64,000 nucleotides of DNA from Bolinopsis microptera. Its lineage: Eukaryota > Ctenophora > Tentaculata > Lobata > Bolinopsidae. The notes under the pieces were generated by a model, which saw nothing but the letters and a program-made list of their open reading frames with translations, was not told where the DNA came from and did no database searches. Made by a program: the position numbers and the translations under genes. Every line of letters begins with the position of its first letter. Position 1 is the first letter of the stretch. Shown in pieces: positions 55,366-64,000 of this stretch. Location of the stretch: contig NC_087079.1 in NCBI RefSeq assembly GCF_026151205.1, positions 1,576,028 through 1,640,027 of the forward strand, written 5' to 3'.

Positions 55366-55960
55366 AAACTCTTAGTTTTTATCATGCACAAATATTGTTT
55401 ATGAACAATATTTGTATGTATATAAATATGTTTATCATAATATGTACTATTTATTACACCCTTTAGTAAGATCTGTTTTTTGGACTGGTCCAAAATCATA
55501 ACACAAAATTACTACAAATCTCCTTCAACGGAAAATAAAATCTGTCTAAACATAACAAAGTATAAGAAGAGCCTTGCTATTGCAATAACACACATCATAT
55601 AAACGGAAAAATTATCTAAAATCGCCCCACTCATCATCATAGCCTTGTTTCTTATCGAGGTACACCGTATGACGATAATTTGTGTTTCTTCCGATGTCTC
55701 GCTCTATTTCGAAGAGCAAGTGTCAATGCATTAGAGAGAAAGACAAAGGAACTTTTTATTATAAAGTCTCATCAGAAAAACCTTTATACCTTTATATTAT
55801 ATACGTTTTATAAAATATATTCTTACTATTTTAGTTTTCAAGACAGTAGTGTTATATTATAGCATAATGATAAAATATGACTACTTATTTATCAGTATCC
55901 ACGTTCACTATATATAGATCACTATATACTTATATAGATCATCACCTATGATAGATCAAG
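55366..55960. other. Non-coding spacer, copy 2
   Basis: Matches 41985-42585. An inverted pair (CAAATATTGTT-TATG-AACAATATTTG) near 55389 could form a hairpin. No gene is supported. Confidence 0.5.
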
Positions 55961-56035
55961 ATGGCAGACATGGGCTACACTCGAGGATACTTAGCAGGGT
56001 TAGCTGAAGATATCTTAGATGAGTTTATTTTATAA
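55961..56035 (+). CDS. 24-residue micro-ORF, copy 2
   Basis: Identical to 42586-42660. Similarity between the tandem copies ends within a few bases of its stop codon, so the ORF marks the unit's right edge. Confidence 0.3.
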   Translation: MADMGYTRGYLAGLAEDILDEFIL

Positions 56036-56167
56036 TCTAAACTTGAACAATTTCTATTTGACTCGCTTTCATTATGTTGGGATTTTATCTTGAATCAACT
56101 TAATTTAACTTCAATAAAAACTCTGTTTGATATTATACGAGGAATTGTAGACTTAACTTCATTACAG

Positions 56168-56356
56168 GTGCAAGAGACGGGATACATATATTTAGTACCA
56201 AGAGGCACTCACCCCTCAACCTTACAGAAGAAAACATATAGATCGACTGTACCATCCTCCTCACCTGGTCCACTTTATCCTATGCTAACAAACCCAAGCC
56301 AACTTCTACCCACCTACATCACTGAGTTCCTTTTCTCAACTCTAAACGTTGGATAA
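56168..56356 (+). pseudogene. ETxxxYLVPRG-family exon
   Basis: After ATTACAG, the frame reads VQETGYIYLVPRGTHPSTLQ and continues proline- and serine-rich to a stop at 56354-56356. The upstream intron-like sequence (ATGTTGGGATTTTATCTTG...GGAATTGTAGAC) is related to 27240-27320 and 28500-28560. The family is unknown; it may be a C-terminal exon. Confidence 0.4.
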
Positions 56357-56958
56357 TGAAAAGCTGCTGAAAATCGATGATATCCCGGGCGTGACACCTT
56401 CCAACGTCGCCTCAAGAACCCTCATCCCGACCTCGCGCCCGGATTATTATTACCTTTTATTTATTATCACCTAAGTGTAACACACCCTGAGTTTTATTTA
56501 ACAGGACCGTCCTGTAAAAGGAGGAGGACTAATGTAATTGTACAGATAAAGCTGGTAATCCTGTTGTTGGAGTAGAATTTCTATAAACATCATTGCTCAG
56601 AGACGAAAAACAAAACAAGTCTTGAGATTTGCTTTCCAGTTGGCAACAGAAACATGTATAGTAACAAGGAACAACTTGTATAGTCCGAACAAGCCATCTC
56701 AATCTGGGAAAAAGACGTACCACTCATAACTATTTTACTATAATAAAATAACTTGCAGTTAAGAAGGCTATAATAATGTACTTATGACAAAGTTACCTTA
56801 ATTGGATTTAAAACCTTAATCTTATAGTTTTTTATTTTTGTTACATGTTGAAAATCAGAGTTCCCTTATCTCTGTTATATCGGCAATTTTAACTGCCACT
56901 GCCACTGCACAGTGCTGGTGCTGTACCTTTACCCGAACTATACAAGTACAAATACATA
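56357..56958. other. No gene seen
   Basis: AT-rich DNA with short frames only. Confidence 0.4.
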
Positions 56959-57111
56959 ATGGAGAACCAAGATTTATTCCAAAGATTGTCGGCTTGCTCT
57001 ACATTCTTCACCGAGGCACATCAGGAATTTAACAATTGGATCTTGGAACTAGCGGAAGCCTTGAACTGTCACGATCCAACAGATTTTCAGCTGAAATATT
57101 TGAAGAAGTAA
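56959..57111 (+). CDS. 50-residue ORF, unrecognised
   Basis: From ATG 56959: MENQDLFQRLSACSTFF, EFNNWILELAEALN, ending DFQLKYLKK and TAA. It looks helical and protein-like but has no splice or family support. Confidence 0.25.
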   Translation: MENQDLFQRLSACSTFFTEAHQEFNNWILELAEALNCHDPTDFQLKYLKK

Positions 57112-58728
57112 ACAAAGAAGGATATAACAATGAAATTATTTACCTTTGTTGGATTTAAAACCTTTATTTTATTATGTTGATTTGTGTAGTGTTGACTGTA
57201 ATCAATGTCATTATATATCATAGCTCAGTTGAACATCCACAGGGCAGTGCAGGAGGATGAGTTAACCTATGAAAACGAAAAAAGGAAATAAAGACTGGGC
57301 AAGAGGAAGGCAAGGGCAGGTTTAGAGATTGGGAATCAGTTAAATAGGTCACCCCAAGCCCCACCAGGATCTCATTATTATTAAAGGATTATTATTAAAA
57401 TCATAACTTTTCAATAGGTATTATAAAGTATAAACATGTATTTAAACACTAATGGTTATTACAAAGGTGAGTCCAAGGGATAAAACCTTACAGAGCGAGA
57501 TGCGATAACTGCCCCATATCTCATAGTCGAATTGAGTGGCAGATATAGCATCTCATGATCTGGACATTATATATAGTAATATGTAAGACATGATGATTTG
57601 ATAGATTTTAAGCAGTATTGACTATTGTGTAATATCAATGTACCAGTTAGTTATATTTCTTCTTAGTTATAAATCTAACAGTCAGTGTGAGACAGCTATT
57701 GCTGCGGAGAAGCATCTCAGCTTTTGGTGAAAAACTTGCCAAGGTTGACCTTCATATCCAGCACCTATTGGTTAGAGATAAGGGCACTGAAAAAGCCCCA
57801 GCATGGGTTGAAAAGATAGAAGGAAATCTGAACCAGCTGAACTTGAGTTGACTCCAGACTTGGGAAGGTTTCTGTGGCAGATAATAGTTGCCTAACAGAA
57901 CAAATCAAGGTTTCTAACGAGCAACTGCAGGACTTCTCTATTCCTCAGGTGAGTGTTTAATCAACATCCAAGACTGATGATTTGATGGAAAAAATTGAGA
58001 AGAATCTTCGTGAACTAAGGAATAAGCACTCAGAACCAGTTCCAAAAAATTGAATTTGATAAATTATTAATGTTGATGGAAAGATATATTTATTTTAAAT
58101 TATTTTTCTATTTAGTGCACAATGATATTTTGTAGACACTTGTGAAGATGTTATGTCATAATCTTTACTTACTTACTTACTTACTTACTTACTCACAACC
58201 CCGAACCGGTGCTTACCCATGAAGAAGAGATTCTCCCTGATCCAAACGAGTCTCCAGTTCATAGAGCTTACTGTTTTTAATTCTTTCGACTACAGTCAAA
58301 AGAATTAAAAACTGTAAGGTTAAAGTTAAAGCTAATAACAATTAGCTGAAGCAGAGACACATTTTATTCAACACACAACTGAACGCTAAGTAATAGTGTA
58401 AGAAAAGTTTCAGGTCTTGTCCTAAACATCCTTATCTGCAAGAAAAGAAGCTTTGTTAACAGCAGGAGGCCAGGTGCAACACTAAAAAAACTAAATTTAA
58501 TAGCTCACGTATCGTCTTTGGCTCCTCGTTGCTGAAAAAGAAGGTTTTAATCAAGCTGCATAGGAGAGAAATTTGAAATAGAGACTTCATCTGTATGCAT
58601 GATACAATACTGAATGTCAATAACAATTAATAATATACCAAAGTAATCCAAAAATAAAATTCTAACCAGTTTCACAACACGTGTCAGAAAGGTTGGTGAT
58701 ACTTCCCAGTGTTCATTGTTAGATCAGG
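57112..58728. other. LINE-derived debris and (ACTT)n microsatellite
   Basis: Coding-like scraps at about 57690-57850 (KVDLHIQHLLVRDK, PAWVEKIEGNLNQL) and 58198-58275 (NPEPVLTHEEEILPDPNESP) may derive from a LINE ORF1 and ORF2. A (ACTT)n array lies at 58163-58190. A short inverted pair (TTTTTAATTCTTTTGACT type) lies near 58272-58310. No complete gene. Confidence 0.45.
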
Positions 58729-59277
58729 TCTTCTGCACTGGATATACTAGCCCCACTTGGAAAAAGTGATCATGTATCCCTACTGGTTGATCTAAAGGTC
58801 AGAAACAATATAGAATTTCTAACATCAACAAAGAAAAGTTGGCATAAGGTTGATCAGAAGTTTGTAATTGAACAGTCATCAGATATCGACTGGAAATACT
58901 CAAAAGAGGACCTCTCTGTCGAGGAAAATTGGGGGGAATTACTTCATAAACTAACTGTAATTTCAGACCAAGTGCCAACCACCAACTTAAAAACAACAAA
59001 AGGTGGTTGGATCCTACAGAGATTGCCTTGGGATTGCTCCAGTTTGGCCTCATATTCAGAGCAGCGTATGTATCAGAACGCTGACGTCAAAGCCAAGATG
59101 AAATACGAGAAATTGGCACTCAAGTTTTTACAGCAAATTGTAAGCCATTGTTTAATTATCTAGTCTAAAAGTGTCCTGAGAAAGTCTATAGAGAGACTAA
59201 AAAGGGATGATGGTTCTGCGACCAAATCCCCTTTTGAAACTGCTGAGGTCCTAGCTGATTTCTTCCATTCTGTCTAA
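58729..59277 (+). pseudogene. LINE endonuclease-to-RT linker fragment
   Basis: The frame reads SALDILAPLGKSDHVSLLV, the last conserved block (SDH) of APE-type LINE endonucleases, then a linker (KSWHKVDQKFV, RLPWDCSSLASYSEQRMY, MKYEKLALKFLQQI). A stop follows at 59161-59163, and the same frame continues with LRKSIERLKRDDGS and ETAEVLADFFHSV, as found just before the RT domain. The RT itself is absent; a TIR element begins at 59285. Confidence 0.7.
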
Positions 59278-59284
59278 AAAATTA

Positions 59285-60433
59285 CCTGGGGACCCAAGGC
59301 TATTATGTTCATAAAGATTCGGCGGAATGACAGGCTGAGCGGCGAGCGCCGCCCAGTAATCTTTAAACGTGAACCCTTCGGCCCTTTGCCAAAGGAATGT
59401 TATGACTTATGCAGAACTTAACAATGATTATTTCTGGGATGTGTTTATGGTGCACCCTGAAAGTGTTGCTAAGATTTTAAGTTCTTTAGACATTAGTAAG
59501 CAGGGACAAAAGGATTTCGCAATTATTTTGAGTGTATCGGGAGAGTACATGTGAGAAAGTTTCACGACAGCGCTCGATTTCTTGAAAGATTTTTGAAACC
59601 ACGCGTGACCCCAAAATTTGTGCGCGGCGGAGCTTTACAGTGTGGGGCAAAAAATCATGTACATATTACTTTTTTGAATAAAAGTGTACTCTCTTAAAAC
59701 TTTTACTTCCGATATTATTCAATTACTCACTACAGTGAAATATTTTAACTGGATATACTCGAGAAATATTTGTTTTAAAAATATTAGACGATTGCAATTT
59801 CTCAAAAAGTTCTACTCTGTACTCTGCCATTTGGCATTTGCGCGCATTTTGACATATAATCCGGTTGTCGGTTATATTATATACACCTAGCTACAATAAA
59901 ATGTTTGGCCATAGAAATACCCAGAAAACCTTACCGCCTGCTGGGCTTGCTAGAGGTGATAGATTTTCAACAGCACGTATGGCGTCGCGCGTCACGTCAA
60001 GTTTACCTTTCGCACGCTGCATTGAGCCTAGTAGTCATGACAACGACATTTCTTTGCAAAGTTTAAAAGCTGTGATCATTTATTTAGCCCAAAATCAAAC
60101 TTTTCGGTTTAATTCAAAATCTACGTTGTCCCCAATTTGGCTCCTGGGGAGCCAACTGTAAATTCACGAGACGGAAATTTTGTTGAAAACCGGAAGGTTC
60201 TATCTATTTTACTTTTGGAGATATACCCCAGATGGTAGGGTTTGCTGGGTATGTATAATGTATATTGTTGATTAACTAACCTTGTCGTGTGCTATTTCAC
60301 TAAATTTTAAGTATTTTTGTAGTTTATTAGTAATAGTTGTTTTATGTTACCTCCTATAGTATTACTGGGCCGCGCTCAGCCTGTCATTCCGCCTAATCTC
60401 TATTTATAAACATGATAGCCTGAGGTCCCCAGG
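59285..60433. mobile_element. 1.15-kb TIR element inserted in LINE
   Basis: Left end CCTGGGGACCCAAGGCTAT, later GGCGGAATGACAGGCTGAGC and GCCCAGTAAT; the right end is the inverted complement with small differences over about 75 bp. TA flanks both sides (59283-59284, 60434-60435). Inside are two short frames (59369-59554, MTYAELNNDYFWDVFMVHP; 59865-60161) that look unrelated to transposases. A non-autonomous TA-target DNA transposon. Confidence 0.8.
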
Positions 60434-61246
60434 TAATCCAACTGCGCGGCCCAATTTTTGCCTTCGAAGCTTCTATTCGTGAGAGGAGTGCGCCGTGCGC
60501 GCCGAGCAGTAGTATAGTGAATATAGCAAGCTATTATATACGTAAAATAATATGACGGTCGCGGTAAAAAATTGTGTGGGTCGCGGTTAAAAATTGTGTG
60601 GGCGTCGGGCGATGGGGCGGCAAAAAAATTTTACTGCACTGATTAGTATTTGTTTTTCATACATGCTAAACAGGTTACCCTTAAATCCTGTATTTCAAGT
60701 CTATTGGACTTTAGCCAGACACAGTATGCCGTATAAAGTGAGGCTTAGTCTTCTCACCAAATAAGTTTAACAAATTACTGTCACGTACAGCTGCTGCTGC
60801 GGTGGTGTCATTTTTTATCAATATTTTTGAGTTAAAAATTTGTGCGATTAACTAATCAACCACCCGCAGTGACTGTTCAAATTAGTAAATCCGTGTCATC
60901 GGATATTAATTCCTAAGAGTAATAAAATAACCAGAATAGCAGAACGAGATAAATGATGAACCGGTAGATACACCTAGCGTTATGTATGCCAGATGCCTCC
61001 GTGGCATTGTCTCCAACAATTATCTAGAGAATGTTGGACTCTAATTTTAAAACAGAAACCATAACTTATCAGTCGTCTTCTGCTGCTCGAAAAGATCCCT
61101 TATTAACAGCGCTGAGTGCTTAGCCATTTGATGTTTTATGCTAAAGATGTAAATATTTAATAACGGAGTAGTCAACCGGATATTATCCAACTAGCATTAT
61201 TAGCTCATATTATCCAACTAAGCATTATCCAACTATCAGTATGTAA
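60434..61246. other. No gene seen
   Basis: Contains a small GC-rich patch (60470-60620) with repeated AAAAATTGTGTGGG, and otherwise AT-rich DNA. No supported frame. Confidence 0.45.
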
Positions 61247-61588
61247 ATTTGACCAAAACCCATAATCATGGGTAGAGTGAACCGCTGCCAGTGTCTCTCT
61301 TTTCCAAACAAAAGGAAATGATATTAATTTGAGGAACTGTCCGCAAATGCAAATTGAGAAATTGATACCGAGAATGAAATCGGTCGCTCGCTTTTCCCAT
61401 TCAATATAATAAGCTTTATTACAATTCGTAAGCCGTGAATGAAAGGGAAAAGCGAGCGACCGATTTCATTCTCGTTATCAATTTGCATTTGCGGACGGTT
61501 TCTCAAATTAATATCATTTCCTTTTGTTTGGAAAAGACAGACACTAGCAGCGGTTCACTCTACCCATGATTATGGGTTTTGGTCAAAT
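61247..61588. repeat. 342-bp foldback (MITE-like) element
   Basis: The left arm starts ATTTGACCAAAACCCATAAT and includes GAATGAAATCGGTCGCTCGC; the right arm is the inverted copy ending at 61588. Arms are about 150 bp with few mismatches around a loop of about 45 bp. Frames inside are palindrome artefacts. Confidence 0.9.
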
Positions 61589-63059
61589 ATCATCTCATTT
61601 TGATTATAATGTCAGAATAAATTACACAGTCGAAACTTCATTATTCATTAATAAGGAGGTAATTTCAACGATTTCGAAATTTTACCTTTGAAAACATTTC
61701 CTTGTGTTTAGGTAGGTATATCTGTCGATAACAGACTGAATATGGCACTTTTTACTCATTCAAGTTGGCATTAAATTCATATATAATGCCATTTAAATAT
61801 CGTGGGAAAGCAGAATATATTCGAAATCACGAATGAGCAAAATTCTCACCTTTCGCACGTGCAAACTTTGAGCGGACGTTGCGTGCGCATACAATATTGA
61901 ATCACCATAAATTTTTGCATAGTGGTATTTAATACATAGTTTGATAAGCATGAAAAGTTTCAGAAGATTTCAAAAAGAACTTGGATCACAACGGGACTCC
62001 AAAGTTGATAAAAATCGTGAAAATAACAATTTTCAGTGATTTTAGCTATTTTAAATCAATTTGGGCGTGTCCCCACGTGTGCAACTTTTCGATTTTCTAC
62101 TTTAAAACTAGCCTATTACACAATTTAGACCTTTAAGAAGCAAAATTGAGCTCCACAACCCAAGGGATAGTCCAACACCAGAGAATACTAATTCACAACT
62201 TTTGTGTTTTTATAAAATTATTATTCAAAAAAGCACTAACTTCAATAGCGAATATCGTTATGAAGGAGTAAGGTAGGAAACTTTTCCGGTAGATTTTCAG
62301 AATGCTTGAACAACTATCTAAGGTGAAAATGTCCTCAGATTTTGAATAAAATTTCTAAATAATGGTTTAAAATCGATTTGAAAAGTTGTTATTTTGTCAA
62401 AAATCAAGTTTTAAAAACACTTAAATTGATGACGTCATCAAGTGATGATGATGACGATAAATTATTTTTTGATATAATGTAAACTAAAGTATAAACAATT
62501 ATCTTTAAAACATGTGGTTCGAAATGACTGTAGCTTTTATACTTTTGAATCTACGGACACTTAAATAGTTAAATGTAGGCTACAATTGACTGCCAAAGCG
62601 TCTATACATACATATTGATATACTTCACGACAATCTGTTGTAAAACAGGGGTTCCAGAAAACCCACTTCCCGATACTCCTGAAACATGAAATTTTGTTTA
62701 CAGTCGATTTGGACAAGGTCTAGACGCCCTGCAAAGTTTTAGATCTCTAACTCAATTTTAACATGGTTTTTAAGGCACCTGAATATGGCGATTTTGGGTT
62801 TTTTGCCTAATTTCGTATAACATGCTGGCGCGTATTTTGCGCAAAACCTCCACATAACTATTTCTTATTGCTGTCATCTTTAACATTGAATTAGAATGTT
62901 TTGAACTTAAATATACCTGCTGAACTACTTTCGATGAATCTTAATGCCTGGAAAACAATAAAAGAATAAAGGGGATATAATAGTATAGGGGGTAAATAGT
63001 GTTGTGAATATAAGGGCAACGGTTATGCTAGCCAGCATTGTGATATTTCTTGCATCCTG
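61589..63059. other. Non-coding DNA downstream of the GPCR
   Basis: No frame or repeat supported. Includes a short GATGATGATGACGA run near 62445. Part of it should be the 3' UTR of the minus-strand receptor gene. Confidence 0.5.
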
Positions 63060-63995
63060 TTAGTCGAAGTTCAAGACGAATTTTTTCAGTTCTTTCATCC
63101 GCCAGAAATATAGCATCGGGTTCAGCGCCGCATTTAACACCATGCAGAAAAGGTTAGACACAAACCACCAGTAAAATCTCATGAACTCTGCCGATTTTAG
63201 CAGTGTAGTATTGTTCAGAATCCTTACAGTAACCAGATACAAGACTCCATTTGTGAAGGCCGCCAAATTACAAGCCAGAAACACTGCTGTAAAGTAGGAT
63301 ATCGTCACGGATGCTTGAAAGTTATTTTTCCTCGATAGTGATTGAAGATCTTTTTGTCCCGTTGTAAGTTTCGTTAGTGTAACAGTGAAAGCCACTGTTA
63401 TTACTATCGGGGGAATGCCAATGCAGATATTGTAGTGGATGTTGTATGCAATACCCAAGAGGTGATTTTGTGATGCCAGATAACAGAATGGATCGTTCTT
63501 TGTGAAGACCGACTTGGCATTGTAATAGTTTACTGTGAACCGCAAAATCAAATACGCCGCGTAGACAGGTATCGATAGAATAACAGCTCTTTTATTAATT
63601 CTAAAGAAAGGAAACATGATGACTAAAGTTCTTGACACCGACATTAACAAGACCAAGAACATTGACATCTTTTGTAGAAATAAAAACATCATGTACCAAA
63701 ATGAACAAAAGGTAGGATTGTCCATTATCCCAGGGTTCCGTTGGTTAAACAGAACTGCAGCTACAGGTAGGTGGAAGATGCTGGTAACACTGTCGATACA
63801 GCATGATGCTATGTACAGGTTATTTGATAAGCTTCGTCCTGGTTTAGAAAGAAAGTATCTCAGAGAAAAAATGTTGCCTGGAAATCCCACCAAGAAGCAA
63901 ACACTCAATACTGTCGCCAGTAAGACATCGCAGATTCTGTAGTGGAGTTTCTCCAATATTTCTGCGTCATCCATTATGAAACCTGTTCCTGTCAA
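63060..63995 (-). CDS. Class A (rhodopsin-like) GPCR
   Basis: A single exon, 311 codons plus stop. Seven hydrophobic segments are readable: TM1 with LVGFPGNIFSLRYFL (GN motif), TM2 with YIASCCIDSVTSIF (conserved D), TM3 with MFLVLLMSVSRTLVIM (SRT in place of DRY), TM4 IPVYAAYLILRF, TM5 IGIPPIVITVAFTVTL, TM6 SYFTAVFLACNLAAF, TM7 NAALNPMLYFWRMKELKKF (NPxxY followed by a basic helix 8). A Cys before TM3 (NPTFCSFW) and one in loop 2 (DPFCYLAS) could form the usual disulfide. The N-terminus is short without a signal peptide. It is a plasma-membrane receptor with unknown ligand; single-exon orphan receptors of this kind are common in cnidarians. The start lies five bases from the window end, so upstream exons cannot be excluded. 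Confidence 0.9.
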   Translation of the reverse strand: MTGTGFIMDDAEILEKLHYRICDVLLATVLSVCFLVGFPGNIFSLRYFLSKPGRSLSNNLYIASCCIDSVTSIFHLPVAAVLFNQRNPGIMDNPTFCSFWYMMFLFLQKMSMFLVLLMSVSRTLVIMFPFFRINKRAVILSIPVYAAYLILRFTVNYYNAKSVFTKNDPFCYLASQNHLLGIAYNIHYNICIGIPPIVITVAFTVTLTKLTTGQKDLQSLSRKNNFQASVTISYFTAVFLACNLAAFTNGVLYLVTVRILNNTTLLKSAEFMRFYWWFVSNLFCMVLNAALNPMLYFWRMKELKKFVLNFD

Positions 63996-64000
63996 ATTAT

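Larger units (their letters stand above)
42740..56035 (+). repeat. Tandem 11-kb unit, copy 2 (with RT block)
   Basis: Second copy of 31583-42660, longer by the reverse transcriptase block (about 3 kb), a 175-bp piece near 49792-49969 and a polymerase scrap near 52317, but with fewer minisatellite units. Its F-box and Polinton-type frames lack the two 5-bp insertions of copy 1, so it is the less damaged copy. Confidence 0.9.

Noticed and set aside
61324-61506. 60-codon minus-strand ORF
   Set aside because: Lies inside the foldback element and reads through its palindrome.

Overview
This is AT-rich, intron-bearing animal DNA: GT-AG introns of about 100-200 bp, TATA-box promoters, a class A GPCR, an F-box gene, and remnants of non-LTR, Ty3/gypsy-like, Polinton/Maverick-like and TIR DNA elements. 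The mix suits a non-bilaterian animal such as a cnidarian, but nothing here fixes the species. Most of the window is decayed mobile DNA plus small multi-exon gene families that I could not match to a named family. Gene models were built by hand from reading frames, splice signals and exon phase.

Left part (1-31.5 kb). Two small-protein families recur. Family 1 (called here 'DESLGD') has one intact four-exon copy at 5369-6066, broken copies near 4.4-5.2 kb and 12.2-13.0 kb, and three lone first exons at 16.9-17.5 kb. Family 2 (called here 'FLSSPGK', possibly OB-fold-like) has copies starting at 7831, 8458, 11091, 13391, 21851, 24316 and 31305, several behind a conserved TATA-box promoter. Between them lie a Cid1/TUTase-like nucleotidyltransferase with an in-frame stop, protein-primed DNA polymerase B fragments (11.6 and 29.5-30.4 kb), transposase fragments (13.0 and 22.1-22.8 kb), an intronless alpha-kinase fragment inserted into a family 2 exon, a gypsy integrase fragment, an intact three-exon membrane-protein gene (18984-19634), and a 1.5-kb TA-flanked TIR element carrying an intact HIRAN-domain gene (25383-26883).

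Middle part (31.58-56.04 kb). A unit of about 11 kb is present twice in tandem. Each copy begins exactly at an LTR-like sequence followed by a primer-binding-site-like motif and a 28/30-bp repeat array. It then carries non-coding DNA, an F-box gene with a C-terminal beta-sandwich-like region, a minisatellite (13 repeats in copy 1, 3 in copy 2), a spliced Polinton-type gene with its own TATA box, and two tiny ORFs. Copy 2 keeps an intact F-box gene and a reverse transcriptase ORF with no stop. Copy 1 has 5-bp insertions in both main genes and lacks the reverse transcriptase block but keeps part of its flank.

Right part (56-64 kb). Fragments of LINE endonuclease, a 1.15-kb TIR element inserted in that LINE, a 342-bp foldback element, a long stretch with no gene seen, and at the right edge an intact rhodopsin-family GPCR on the minus strand.

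The most interesting reading is that the recurring small spliced genes, the polymerase pieces and the nucleotidyltransferase are the debris of one or more intron-containing Polinton-like or virus-derived elements with individually promoted genes. This is inference; their clustering and repeated promoters are what the sequence shows.
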